Part shown: one piece after another, positions 18,384 through 27,120 of the stretch | How positions within the stretch are numbered: position 1 is the stretch's first letter | How the letters are laid out: each line of letters begins with the position of its first letter | Source of the DNA: Geminicoccaceae bacterium | GTDB lineage: Bacteria; Pseudomonadota; Alphaproteobacteria; Geminicoccales; Geminicoccaceae | Assembly (NCBI GenBank): GCA_025999455.1 | Contig: AP024683.1 | Span: forward strand, 3,536,451-3,600,450 | Reading direction: 5' to 3' | Length of the DNA stretch: 64,000 nucleotides | Position numbers and translations under genes: made by a program | The notes under the pieces: generated by a model | The model's input: only the letters and a program-made list of their open reading frames with translations | Database searches by the model: none | What the model was told of the DNA's origin: nothing

Positions 18384-19271
18384 GTGACGGAGCTGCTCGG
18401 CATCCCGGCACCGGTGCTGTTCGGGCAGCTCCTCTTGGGGCTCATCAACGGTGCCTTCTACGCGATCTTGAGCCTCGGGCTCGCGGTCATCTTCGGGCTT
18501 TTGAACATCATCAACTTCACCCACGGCGCCCAGTACATGATGGGTGCCTTCACCGCCTGGATGCTCTTGAACTGGGCGGGGCTCGGCTATTGGTGGGCGC
18601 TCCTCTTGGCACCTCTGTTCGTGGGCTTGACCGGTATCTTGATCGAGCGCTTCTTGTTAAAGCGTCTGGCCGGGCTCGACCATCTCTACGGCCTGCTCTT
18701 GACCTTCGGCCTCGCCCTCGTGATCCAGGGCCTCTACCGGAACGAGTTCGGCTCGACCGGCCTGCCCTACGCCATCCCGGCGGAGCTGCGCGGCGGGCAG
18801 AATCTCGGCTTCATGTTCCTGCCCAACTACCGCGCCTGGGTCGTCGTCGTTTCGCTCGCGGTCTGCCTCGCCACCTGGCTCGTCATCGAGAAGACCCGGC
18901 TCGGCTCGTATCTGCGCGCCGCGACCGAGAACCCCACCCTCGTCCAGGCGATGGGGATCGACGTGCCGCGCATGGTCACGCTCACCTACGGCTTCGGGGT
19001 GGCGCTCGCCGCCTTCGCGGGCGTGCTCGCCGCCCCGATCTACCAGGTGAGCCCCTTGATGGGGGCGGACCTCATCATCGTCGTCTTCGCCGTCGTCGTG
19101 ATCGGCGGCATGGGCTCGATTTTGGGCTCGATCCTCACGGGCTTCGGCCTCGGGGTGATCGAGGGGCTCACCAAGGTGTTCTGGCCCGAGGCCTCCTCGA
19201 CCGTGATCTTCGTGATCATGGCGATCGTGCTCCTGCTGCGGCCGGCGGGCCTCTTCGGAAGGACCGGCTGA
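18384..19271 (+). CDS. livH: LIV-family ABC permease, LivH type
   Basis: A 295-aa inner-membrane protein with about eight helices. It carries the LivH hallmarks GLINGAFYAILSLGLAVIFGLLNIINFTHG, EKTRLGSYLRAATENPTLVQAMGID (the cytoplasmic coupling loop) and VVIGGMGSILGSILTG. It starts at GTG 18384, and its stop overlaps the start of livM by one base (TGATG). Confidence 0.94.
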   Translation: MTELLGIPAPVLFGQLLLGLINGAFYAILSLGLAVIFGLLNIINFTHGAQYMMGAFTAWMLLNWAGLGYWWALLLAPLFVGLTGILIERFLLKRLAGLDHLYGLLLTFGLALVIQGLYRNEFGSTGLPYAIPAELRGGQNLGFMFLPNYRAWVVVVSLAVCLATWLVIEKTRLGSYLRAATENPTLVQAMGIDVPRMVTLTYGFGVALAAFAGVLAAPIYQVSPLMGADLIIVVFAVVVIGGMGSILGSILTGFGLGVIEGLTKVFWPEASSTVIFVIMAIVLLLRPAGLFGRTG

Positions 19272-20248
19272 TGGCCGCGCGCAGCGAACCCGCCGCGATC
19301 GCCGCCCCGCTCGCCACCGCGAACGGGCTGCGCCACCAATATCTCGTGATGGCGGGGATGGCCCTGGCGCTCGCCTCGGCCCCGCTCCTCCTCTACCCCG
19401 TCTTCCTCATGAAGGTGCTGTGCTTCGCGCTCTTCGCCTGCGCCTTCAACCTCCTGATCGGTTACGTGGGCCTCGTCTCGTTCGGCCATGCCGCCTTCTT
19501 CGGCACCGCCGCTTACGCCGCCGGCCACGCCGCCAAGGTCTGGGGCTTCCCGCCCGAACTCGCGGTCGCCTTCGCGACCCTCTGCTCGGCGGCGTTGGGC
19601 CTCGTCTTCGGCTGGCTCGCGATCCGCCGGCAGGGCATCTATTTCGCGATGATCACGCTCGCCCTCGCCCAGATGCTCTATTTCTTCTACCTCCAAGCCC
19701 CGTTCACCGGCGGCGAGGACGGTATCCAGGCGATCCCGCGCGGCCGGCTCCTGGGCGTGCTCGACCTCTCGAACGACCTCGTCATGTACTGGGTCGTGCT
19801 CGCCGTCTTCCTGGGCGGCTTCCTCTTGATCTACCGGACGATCCACTCGCCTTTCGGCCAGGTCTTGAAGGCGATCCGCGAGAACGAGCCGCGGGCGGTC
19901 TCGCTCGGCTACGAGGTCGACCGCTACAAGCTCCTGGCCTTCGTGCTCTCGGCCGCGCTCTCGGGCCTCGCGGGCGGGACGAAGGCTCTCGTCTTCCAGC
20001 TTGCGAGCCTCACCGACGTGCACTGGACCATGTCCGGCGAGGTCGTCTTGATGGCGCTCGTGGGCGGGCTCGGCACGGTGTTCGGGCCGATCGTCGGCGC
20101 CGCGGTCATCGTCTCCCTGCAGAACTACTTGGCCGGGCTCGGCCATTGGGTGACGATCGTCCAGGGCCTCATCTTCGTGGCCTGCGTGCTCGCCTTCCGC
20201 CGCGGCATCGTGGGCGAGCTCGGCCGGCTCCTCGGCAAGCCGCTCTAA
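19271..20248 (+). CDS. livM: LIV-family ABC permease, LivM type
   Basis: The 325-aa permease pairs with LivH. Diagnostic stretches are NLLIGYVGLVSFGHAAFFGTAAY, the coupling loop SPFGQVLKAIRENEPRAVSLGY and VLMALVGGLGTVFGPIVGA. ATG 19271 overlaps the livH stop. Its own TAA overlaps the TAG of the convergent gene at 20245, so the operon ends exactly here. Confidence 0.94.
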   Translation: MAARSEPAAIAAPLATANGLRHQYLVMAGMALALASAPLLLYPVFLMKVLCFALFACAFNLLIGYVGLVSFGHAAFFGTAAYAAGHAAKVWGFPPELAVAFATLCSAALGLVFGWLAIRRQGIYFAMITLALAQMLYFFYLQAPFTGGEDGIQAIPRGRLLGVLDLSNDLVMYWVVLAVFLGGFLLIYRTIHSPFGQVLKAIRENEPRAVSLGYEVDRYKLLAFVLSAALSGLAGGTKALVFQLASLTDVHWTMSGEVVLMALVGGLGTVFGPIVGAAVIVSLQNYLAGLGHWVTIVQGLIFVACVLAFRRGIVGELGRLLGKPL

Positions 20249-21507
20249 CCGGATCGGGGCGGTCCGTCCGCGGTCGCGAGCGCGGCCGGCTCCCGCTCGC
20301 CTCCGACCCCGCGCCCTTCGTCCGCCCCGACCGATGCGGGTCGTGCCGCCCGGCCCGGCGCCAGGAGTGGGGCGATCGCCCGGGTGCAGCGCTCGACCGC
20401 GCGGCGGAGCTCGCCCGCCCGGGTGCGCGTCCCGGGCTCGGCCGCGAGCTCGTGGAGGAGCACGGCCTGGCGTGCCACGAGCGCCAGCGCCTCGGCCACC
20501 TCCTGGACCATCGCCGCGAGCCGCGGCGTACCGATCGGCGGCGGGCCCGCCGCCGGCGCCGCACCACCCTGGAGGGAGGCCGCCGGCCGCGCGAGGAGCA
20601 GGAGCCGCCCGCCCGAGGCGAGCGGGAGCTCGCGCAGGCTGCCGGTCGCGGCGAGCGCCGCCCGCGCCGCCGCATCCAGGGTCCGGCCCGAGCACGCCTC
20701 CGCACCACCTCGCTCCGCCGCCCGGGTGAAGGCGCCGTTCGCGAAGACGAGTCGGCCCTCGCCGTCGACCACCGCCACCCCCTCTTCCACGGCCTCCAGG
20801 GCGGCGAGCAGGGTCGCCTCGGTGGCTTCAGCCGCCGATGCGCGCTCGGCCCGCTCGCGCGCCGCGCGGCGCCCCGCCTCGACCCAGGGGGCAGCCCAGC
20901 CGCGCAGGGCCGCGCCACTCGGCCGTCCGGCCGCGGCCGCGACCAAGGCGTCGAGCGCCGCCACCGCCGGTGCCAGGATCCGCCGACGGACCAGGAGCTC
21001 GGCGACGACCGCGGTCGAAGCGAGGAGCGACAGCGCGAGGAGCCAGGGGGCCGCGCCCGCGATCCCGGCGCGCCGGACCGCGCCCGGCTCGACCCGGTGC
21101 TCGAGCGAAAGCCCGCTCGTCCCGATCGGCCGGCGGAAGGTGAGCGGATCCCCGGCGGCGTCGGCGAGAGCGGGCGCGTCCGGCGCCTCGACGAGCCGGA
21201 CCGTGCCGGCCGGCCAATCGAGGGTCGCCACGAGGTCCCGAAGCCGCTCGCGCGCCCCCGCCTCGTCGCGCGGCAGAAGCGTCGTCGGTACCTCGGCGTC
21301 GGCCGGCCCCTCGAGCAGCGCCAGGGCGTTCCGATGTTGCTCCGCCGCGCGCCGTTCGAGCTCGGCGAGGAACGCGGCGCGCCCTTCCACCCAGCCGCGG
21401 GCCGCGAGCCCGGATGCGAGGAGGATCGCCGGCAGGGCGACGAGGGCCACGAACGGCTCGCTCGTCCCGCCGGCTCGCCTCCGGGCTTCCCGCGCATCGG
21501 CCCGCAT
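20245..21507 (-). CDS. Two-helix membrane protein with PAS-like domain, no kinase domain
   Basis: The 420-aa protein has a membrane helix near residues 19-39, a roughly 110-residue presumed periplasmic domain, a second helix near 155-175 and then a cytoplasmic PAS-like region (EEGVAVVDGEGRLVFANGAFTRAAER). A C-terminal helix follows (RLAAMVQEVAEALALVARQ) and an unstructured tail. This is the front half of a sensor kinase or GGDEF protein, but no H-box, HATPase_c, GGDEF or EAL motif follows. It may sense a periplasmic ligand and act through a partner, or be a truncated sensor. It converges on livM. Confidence 0.6.
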   Translation of the reverse strand: MRADAREARRRAGGTSEPFVALVALPAILLASGLAARGWVEGRAAFLAELERRAAEQHRNALALLEGPADAEVPTTLLPRDEAGARERLRDLVATLDWPAGTVRLVEAPDAPALADAAGDPLTFRRPIGTSGLSLEHRVEPGAVRRAGIAGAAPWLLALSLLASTAVVAELLVRRRILAPAVAALDALVAAAAGRPSGAALRGWAAPWVEAGRRAARERAERASAAEATEATLLAALEAVEEGVAVVDGEGRLVFANGAFTRAAERGGAEACSGRTLDAAARAALAATGSLRELPLASGGRLLLLARPAASLQGGAAPAAGPPPIGTPRLAAMVQEVAEALALVARQAVLLHELAAEPGTRTRAGELRRAVERCTRAIAPLLAPGRAARPASVGADEGRGVGGEREPAALATADGPPRSG

Positions 21508-21691
21508 CCCGCCCCGGCCGCCCCGTGCTCGACCGGAACCGGACCATCGGTCGAACGCCCCGTCAAGCCGTTCGCTTCGAACGCGCGAGCCGAAGGTCGC
21601 GTGGATCCGGCTCGCCCACGCGGCGGCGCGAGCTCTCGCAGCCGGCCGGGCGAGCCGCTAGCTTGCCGCCCGTGCGTTGCGGAGACGTCCG

Positions 21692-23452
21692 TTGAGCGAG
21701 CCTTTGACCATCGCGCTGGCGCAGGTGAACCCGACCGTGGGCGACCTCGAGGGCAATTTCGAGCTCGTCCGCCGGACCCGAGCGCAGGCCGCCGCGTCGG
21801 GAGCCGAACTCGTGGTGTTCCCGGAGCTCGTCACGATCGGCTATCCGCCCGAGGATCTCGTCCTCAAGCCGGCGCTCGGCGAGCATGTCCGCCACGTCCT
21901 CGCCCGGCTCGCCGCCGAGACGGCCGCCGGTGGGCCCGCGCTCGTGGTCGGCACGCCCTGGCGCGACCGTGGTCGGCTCTACAACGCCGCCGCTCTCCTG
22001 GCCGGCGGCCGCCTCGAGGCCTGGCGGGCCAAGCACGCGCTGCCGAACTACGGCGTGTTCGACGAGAAGCGGGTCTTCGAAGCCGGCCCGGTCCCCGGAC
22101 CCGTGCCGTTCCGCCGCCGCGACGGCTCGCTCGTGCGGCTCGGCCTCATGATCTGCGAGGACATGTGGGTCGAGGACGTGGCCGAAGGCCTCGCCGAATC
22201 GGCTGCCGAGCTCTTGATCGTCATCAACGGCTCGCCCTTCGAGCGCGACAAGCCGGACCAGCGTCTGCAGCTCGCGGTCGCCCGGGTGACCGAGAGCGGG
22301 CTACCGCTCCTCTACGTCAACCAGGTGGGGGGCCAGGACGAGCTCGTCTTCGACGGCGGCTCGTTCGCCCTCGACGCCCGGCGCAACCTCGTGGCCCAGG
22401 CCCGCGCCTTCGCCCCCGATCTCCTCCTCACCCGCTGGCGGCAGGAGGGCGAGGGCTGGGTCCCGGCCGAGAAAGGCCGGATCGAACGGCCGCCCGAGCG
22501 GCTCGAGGCCATCTGGCGGGCGATGATGCTGGGCCTCCACGACTACGTCGAGAAGAACCGCTTCCCGGGCGTGGTGCTCGGCCTTTCGGGCGGCATCGAT
22601 TCGGCGGTCTCGGCCACGGTCGCGGTCGACGCGCTCGGCCCCGAGCGGGTGCGGGCCTTGATGATGCCCTCGCGCTACACCTCGACCGAGAGCCTCGAGG
22701 ACGCAGCCGAAGTGGCGCGCCGGCTCGGGATCCGGCTCGACACGATCCCGATCGAGCCGGCGGTCGAGGCCTTCGAGCGGATGCTCGCCCCGCTCTTCGC
22801 GGGCCTGCCTCCCGACACGACGGAAGAGAACATCCAATCGCGGATCCGCGGCGTCCTCTTGATGGCCGTCTCGAACAAGCTCGGCCCCATGGTCCTCACG
22901 ACCGGCAACAAGTCCGAGATGTCGGTCGGCTACGCCACGCTCTACGGCGACATGTGCGGCGGCTATTCGGTCTTGAAGGACGTCTACAAGACCACCGTCT
23001 TCGAGCTCGCCCGCTGGCGGAACCGGGTCAAGCCCGCGGGCGCGCTCGGCCCCGAAGCCGCGCCCGTTCCCGAGCGGGTCATCGAGAAGCCGCCCTCGGC
23101 CGAACTGCGCGCGAACCAGAAGGACGAGGACAGCCTGCCGCCCTACGCGCTCCTCGACCGGATCCTCGAAGGCCTGATCGAGGAGGATCTGAGCCCGGCC
23201 GAGCTCGTCGCCCGCGGCCTGCCGGCCGAGGAAGTCCGCCGGGTCTCCAACCTGCTCGACCTCGCCGAGTACAAGCGCCGCCAGGCACCCCCCGGGGTCA
23301 AGATCACCCGCAAGGCGTTCGGCCGCGACCGCCGCTACCCGATCACCAACGCCTTCCGCCGGCTCGGCCTGACGCCTCTGCCGGCGCTTCCCGCGGAGCT
23401 CGGCGAGGCGGCGGCCCCGACCCACTCGCAGGGGCTCGCGACGCTCGAGTGA
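21692..23452 (+). CDS. nadE: Glutamine-dependent NAD+ synthetase
   Basis: The 586-aa enzyme joins two domains. The N-terminal nitrilase-like glutaminase carries the Glu-Lys-Cys triad (VVFPELVT; RAKHALPNYGVF; MICEDMW). The C-terminal ammonia-dependent synthetase has the PP-loop LSGGIDSAVSA and TTGNKSEMSVGYATLYGDM. It makes NAD from deamido-NAD using glutamine. TTG 21692 is chosen because GGAG lies 7 nt upstream and the protein then begins MSEPLTIALAQ; an upstream TTG at 21677 is the alternative. Confidence 0.95.
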   Translation: MSEPLTIALAQVNPTVGDLEGNFELVRRTRAQAAASGAELVVFPELVTIGYPPEDLVLKPALGEHVRHVLARLAAETAAGGPALVVGTPWRDRGRLYNAAALLAGGRLEAWRAKHALPNYGVFDEKRVFEAGPVPGPVPFRRRDGSLVRLGLMICEDMWVEDVAEGLAESAAELLIVINGSPFERDKPDQRLQLAVARVTESGLPLLYVNQVGGQDELVFDGGSFALDARRNLVAQARAFAPDLLLTRWRQEGEGWVPAEKGRIERPPERLEAIWRAMMLGLHDYVEKNRFPGVVLGLSGGIDSAVSATVAVDALGPERVRALMMPSRYTSTESLEDAAEVARRLGIRLDTIPIEPAVEAFERMLAPLFAGLPPDTTEENIQSRIRGVLLMAVSNKLGPMVLTTGNKSEMSVGYATLYGDMCGGYSVLKDVYKTTVFELARWRNRVKPAGALGPEAAPVPERVIEKPPSAELRANQKDEDSLPPYALLDRILEGLIEEDLSPAELVARGLPAEEVRRVSNLLDLAEYKRRQAPPGVKITRKAFGRDRRYPITNAFRRLGLTPLPALPAELGEAAAPTHSQGLATLE

Positions 23453-23504
23453 GGGGGAGCGCGGCGCGCGAGCGGGGCGGGCCCCGAGCCGCTCTAGACA
23501 TATA

Positions 23505-23533
23505 TTGACAGATTAGGTTGATCGTCCTAAGTC
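23505..23533 (+). promoter_or_regulatory. AT-rich promoter of the orphan gene at 23540
   Basis: TTGACA at 23505-23510 and TAAGTC at 23528-23533 are 17 bp apart in a conspicuous AT-rich island (from 23493, CTAGACATATATTGACA). Between them TTAGG (23513-23517) and CCTAA (23526-23530) form a small inverted repeat that could be an operator. The predicted start point is at or next to A of ATG 23540, so the transcript may be leaderless. Confidence 0.6.
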
Positions 23534-23539
23534 GGGGCC

Positions 23540-24247
23540 ATGAGCAAGACCCCGACCACCCCGACCTTCGACCGCCGCCGTCTGGCACGGCTCGCGAGCG
23601 AAGGTGTCTCGACCGCCGTCCTCGCCGAGATCGCGGGCATGCCGCACCTCGAGCTCGAAGCGGCCCTGCAGATGGAGCCGCAGCTCGCCGAGCTGCGCCG
23701 TTATTACGAAAAGGTCGCGGCCGAGCCGCCCGAAGCCCGCTTCGAGCGCTTGCGCCGCCTGCTGCTCGCCACGATCGAACGCCACCTCGAGGACGGTGAT
23801 CTCAGGAACATCGGCTGGGCGCTCAAGAGCCTGGGCCTCCTGGAGCCGCTCGGCGGCACGCCGCTGCCCGAGGGGAGTGCCGAGAGCGCGCGCGAGGAGG
23901 TCGACCGCACCCTGGAAGGGCTCGGCGAGGAGGAACGCCAGCTCTGGGAGGCGATGGGCTACGAGAACTGGCCGGTCCCGCCGACCATCCCCTGGCGGCC
24001 CGACGCGCCGCGCCCGCGCGGGCCGCTCGAGATCGAGAACGAGGCCGGGACCGAGGCCGAGCGGGCCGCCGCACCGCTCCCCTGGCCGCCGCCGCGCCGG
24101 CGTTCCACGCCCGTCGAGGCCGAGGGGTCGCCCGCCGAGCCCGCGACCGCCGAGGCCGTCCCGCTCGGGCCGACCTCCGGCTCGCCGGGCGAGAAGAGCG
24201 AAGGTGCGGGGACGAGCCGTTGGCCGCCGCATCTGCGGCCCGTCTGA
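23540..24247 (+). CDS. Orphan protein with N-terminal HTH-like region
   Basis: A 235-aa protein of no family I recognise. Residues 10-45 (DRRRLARLASEGVSTAVLAE and onward) look like a terminase-small-subunit-like helix-turn-helix. A Glu/Arg-rich helical region follows (ERLRRLLLATIERHLEDGDLRNI), then a Pro/Glu-rich tail after residue 150 that is probably disordered. It has an AT-rich promoter unlike its surroundings, shared in style with the genes at 40204 and 57285. ATG 23540 has no clear ribosome binding site, consistent with leaderless translation. Confidence 0.7.
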   Translation: MSKTPTTPTFDRRRLARLASEGVSTAVLAEIAGMPHLELEAALQMEPQLAELRRYYEKVAAEPPEARFERLRRLLLATIERHLEDGDLRNIGWALKSLGLLEPLGGTPLPEGSAESAREEVDRTLEGLGEEERQLWEAMGYENWPVPPTIPWRPDAPRPRGPLEIENEAGTEAERAAAPLPWPPPRRRSTPVEAEGSPAEPATAEAVPLGPTSGSPGEKSEGAGTSRWPPHLRPV

Positions 24248-24314
24248 GGGGTCCGGCGGGACGCGGCGCCGGCCCGTCTGGACCGGCGCTCGGGGCAGGG
24301 CCATCTGAGCGGCC

Positions 24315-25349
24315 ATGCAGCTCTCCCCGCACCGCCTCTGCGTCGCACCGATGCTGGACTGGACCGACCGGCACTGCCGGTATTTCCACCGGCTGATCGC
24401 GCCGCGCACCCGGCTTTACAGCGAGATGGTGACGACCGGCGCGCTCCTGTTCGGCGACGCCGCTCGGCATCTCGCCCACGATCCGGCCGAACGGCCGGTC
24501 GCCCTCCAGCTCGGCGGCAGCGAGCCCACCGATCTCGCCCGCTGCGCCCGGCTCGCCGAAGAGGCCGGTTTCGACGAGGTCAACCTCAATTGCGGCTGCC
24601 CCTCCGATCGGGTGCAGCGGGGCCGCTTCGGCGCCTGTCTCATGGCCGAACCGGGCCTCGTGGGCGAGTGCGTCGCGGCGATGATCGCGGCCGTGCGGAT
24701 CCCGGTCACCGTCAAATGCCGGATCGGGATCGACGACGCGCCCGAGCCCGACTGCCTCGTCCGCTTCCTCGAGGCGGTCGAGGCGGCGGGCTGTCGGACC
24801 GTGATCGTCCATGCCCGCAAGGCCTGGCTGCAGGGCCTGAGCCCCAAGGAGAACCGCGAGATCCCGCCTTTGCGCTACGAGCTCGTGCGCGAGGTGGCGG
24901 CGCGGTTCCCGAACCTCTCGATCGTCTTGAACGGTGGCCTGCGCACGCCCGATCAGGCCGTGGCCGCCCTCGATTGGGCGGCGGGCGTCATGATCGGCCG
25001 CCAGGCCTACGAGGACCCTTGGAGCCTGCGCGCCTTCGAGGCCGTGGCCTTCGGCCCGCCGCCGCCGCGCGACCGCCGCGAGGTCGTGGCGGCGATGGCC
25101 GACTACGCCGCCGCCCGTGCCGCGGAGGGCGTGCCGCTCGCGGCGATCGCCCGCCACCTGCTCGGCCTCTTCAACGGCCTGCCCGGAGCACGGGCCTGGC
25201 GGCGGCGGCTCGCCGAGGGCATGCACCGGCCCGGGGCCGGGCCCGAGCTCTTCCTGGCCGCGGCCGCGCTCGTCGCCGACCGCCCCTCGCCACGACCTCC
25301 TGCCCACGACCTCGCCCGCGGCAACGAATCCTTAAGCCCGGCCGTGTAG
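24315..25349 (+). CDS. dusA: tRNA-dihydrouridine synthase A
   Basis: The 344-aa flavoenzyme reduces uridines in the tRNA D-loop. It shows the DusA features: APMLDWTDRHCRYFHRLI at the start, NLNCGCPSDRVQ with the catalytic Cys, KCRIGID, HARKAWLQGLSPKENREIPPL and the FMN phosphate site LNGG...GVMIGRQAYEDPW. It starts 67 bp after the orphan gene on the same strand. Confidence 0.95.
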   Translation: MQLSPHRLCVAPMLDWTDRHCRYFHRLIAPRTRLYSEMVTTGALLFGDAARHLAHDPAERPVALQLGGSEPTDLARCARLAEEAGFDEVNLNCGCPSDRVQRGRFGACLMAEPGLVGECVAAMIAAVRIPVTVKCRIGIDDAPEPDCLVRFLEAVEAAGCRTVIVHARKAWLQGLSPKENREIPPLRYELVREVAARFPNLSIVLNGGLRTPDQAVAALDWAAGVMIGRQAYEDPWSLRAFEAVAFGPPPPRDRREVVAAMADYAAARAAEGVPLAAIARHLLGLFNGLPGARAWRRRLAEGMHRPGAGPELFLAAAALVADRPSPRPPAHDLARGNESLSPAV

Positions 25350-25381
25350 GCTCGGCGGGGTTCGTGACGGAGGGCGGCGCG

Positions 25382-25573
25382 ATGCGCGGCGGTGGCTCGA
25401 TCCTGGCGCGGCTCCTGGCGGATCGGCGCGGCTCCACCGCCGTCGAATACGCGCTCCTGGGCTCGCTCGTGGCGGTCGGCTGCATCGCCGCGATCCTAGC
25501 CTTCGCGAGCAGCCGCGACGGGCTCTGGACGCGCGTCGCCACGGACATCGTGGGCGCGATGGGCGGGCCTTGA
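25382..25573 (+). CDS. Flp/Fap-type pilin
   Basis: The 63-aa prepilin has a class III leader ending RRG before STAVEYALLGSLVAVG. The Gly(-1)/Glu(+5) pattern required by prepilin peptidase is intact. It would build Flp (Tad) pili for surface attachment. No tad/cpa assembly genes are nearby, so assembly must rely on a distant locus. It lies 32 bp after dusA. Confidence 0.88.
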   Translation: MRGGGSILARLLADRRGSTAVEYALLGSLVAVGCIAAILAFASSRDGLWTRVATDIVGAMGGP

Positions 25574-25601
25574 GCCGCCGGCCGGCCCGAACGCGGCGGG
25601 C

Positions 25602-27065
25602 TCAGCGGAAGGCCGGCTCGTCGAAGCTCCGCAGTTTGCGCGAATGGAGCCGCTCCGGGCCCTGCTCGCGCAGGATCCGGATGGTCTCGAGCCCGATGAG
25701 GAGATGCTGTTCGACCCGCTCGCGGTAGAAGGCGTCCGCCATGCCCCTGAGCTTGATCTCGCCGTGCAAAGGCTTGTCGGAGACGCACAGGAGCGTCCCG
25801 TAGGGCACCCGGAAGCGGAAGCCGTTCGTCGCGATCGTCGCACTTTCCATGTCGACCGCGATCGCCCGGCTCTGGTTCAGCCGGGCATGGAGCTCGTCGT
25901 AGCGGAGTTCCCAGTTGCGGTTGGCGGTCGTCGCCACGGTCCCGGTGCGCATCCGCGTCTTGAGGTCGATGCCGGAAAGCCCGGTCACCCGCGCCACCGC
26001 CTCCTGGAGGGCGACCTGGATCTCGGCGATCGGCGGGATCGGCACGAAGCCCGGCACCTCCTGGTCGAGCACGTGGTCCTCGCGGACGTAGCCGTGCGCG
26101 AGCACGTAGTCGCCGAGCCGCTGGCTGCGCCGGAGCCCCGCGCAATGGCCGAGCATGAGCCAGCAATGCGGCCGCAGGACCGCGAGATGGTCGGTGATCG
26201 TGCGGGCGTTCGAGGGCCCCACCCCGATGTTGACGAGCGTGATCCCGCGGCCGTCGCGCCGCACCAGGTGGTAGGCCGGCATCTGCGGCAGATGCCGCGG
26301 CGGCTCGCCGTTGCCGGGAACGGGCGGGGTCACGACGTTGCCGGGCTCGACGAGCCGTTCGTATTCGCGGCCCTCGGCCACGAGCCTGCGCCCGAGTTCG
26401 ACGAAATGGTCGACGTAGCGCTGGTAGTTCGTGAGCAGCACGAAGCGCTGGAACCATTCGGGCCGGGTGCCGGTGTAGTGGAGGAGCCGGGCGAGCGAGT
26501 AATCGACCCGCTCGGCGGTGAAGAGGGCGAGCGGCGCCGGCTCACCGGGCGCACCGCGCCAGGTGCCGTTCGCGATCGAATCGTCGGTCATCGACAGATC
26601 CGGCATCGCGAAATGGTACTGCAGCTCGTGGGCGCGAGCGGCATCCAGCCCGGCCGTTGCCTCCTCGACGACGAAGGGTAGCGGGATCGGCCGGCGCGAG
26701 ATGCCGACGACGATCGGCACCTTGTGGTTGGCGACCAGGATCCCGAGCTGGGTCCGGTAGTAATCGGCGAAGAGCGCCGGCCGGGTGAGCGTCGTGCCGT
26801 AGAGGCCGGGCTCGTGGAGGACGCCGTAGGCGAGCCGGCCGTCGAGCACGAGGTCCTTGGGGGTGACCCGGACACCCACGAACGGGTAGAAGGCGTCGAC
26901 CGGGCCGCTCGGCGGGATCCCGCGGGCGAAGCGCGCGAACGCGTCCCGGAGCCGCGCCGCCGCCGCCTCGTAGAGCTCGGTCACGCGCGCGACCGCGGCC
27001 TCGGCATTCTCGAGGACGACCGGCTCGCGGATCCCACAGGCGAGGAAGGCGTCGATGAGCGACAT
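25602..27065 (-). CDS. amn: AMP nucleosidase
   Basis: The enzyme hydrolyses AMP to adenine and ribose 5-phosphate. The 487-aa length equals that of E. coli Amn. An N-terminal regulatory domain (residues 1-170) precedes a nucleoside-phosphorylase fold with VNIGVGPSNARTITDHLAVLRP, the LGHCAGLR loop and the MESATIATNGFRFRVPYGTLL catalytic region. It converges on the Flp pilin gene and is divergent from the phosphodiesterase gene. Confidence 0.95.
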   Translation of the reverse strand: MSLIDAFLACGIREPVVLENAEAAVARVTELYEAAAARLRDAFARFARGIPPSGPVDAFYPFVGVRVTPKDLVLDGRLAYGVLHEPGLYGTTLTRPALFADYYRTQLGILVANHKVPIVVGISRRPIPLPFVVEEATAGLDAARAHELQYHFAMPDLSMTDDSIANGTWRGAPGEPAPLALFTAERVDYSLARLLHYTGTRPEWFQRFVLLTNYQRYVDHFVELGRRLVAEGREYERLVEPGNVVTPPVPGNGEPPRHLPQMPAYHLVRRDGRGITLVNIGVGPSNARTITDHLAVLRPHCWLMLGHCAGLRRSQRLGDYVLAHGYVREDHVLDQEVPGFVPIPPIAEIQVALQEAVARVTGLSGIDLKTRMRTGTVATTANRNWELRYDELHARLNQSRAIAVDMESATIATNGFRFRVPYGTLLCVSDKPLHGEIKLRGMADAFYRERVEQHLLIGLETIRILREQGPERLHSRKLRSFDEPAFR

Positions 27066-27120
27066 GCCGCGGGTCTCTCCAGCTCGGCTCGGGCTCCTCT
27101 ACCAGAAAGCGTGGACGGGA

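Noticed and set aside
27055-27120. N-terminal extension of the phosphodiesterase from ATG 27055
   Set aside because: It would overlap the divergent amn start and bury an otherwise clean signal peptide.
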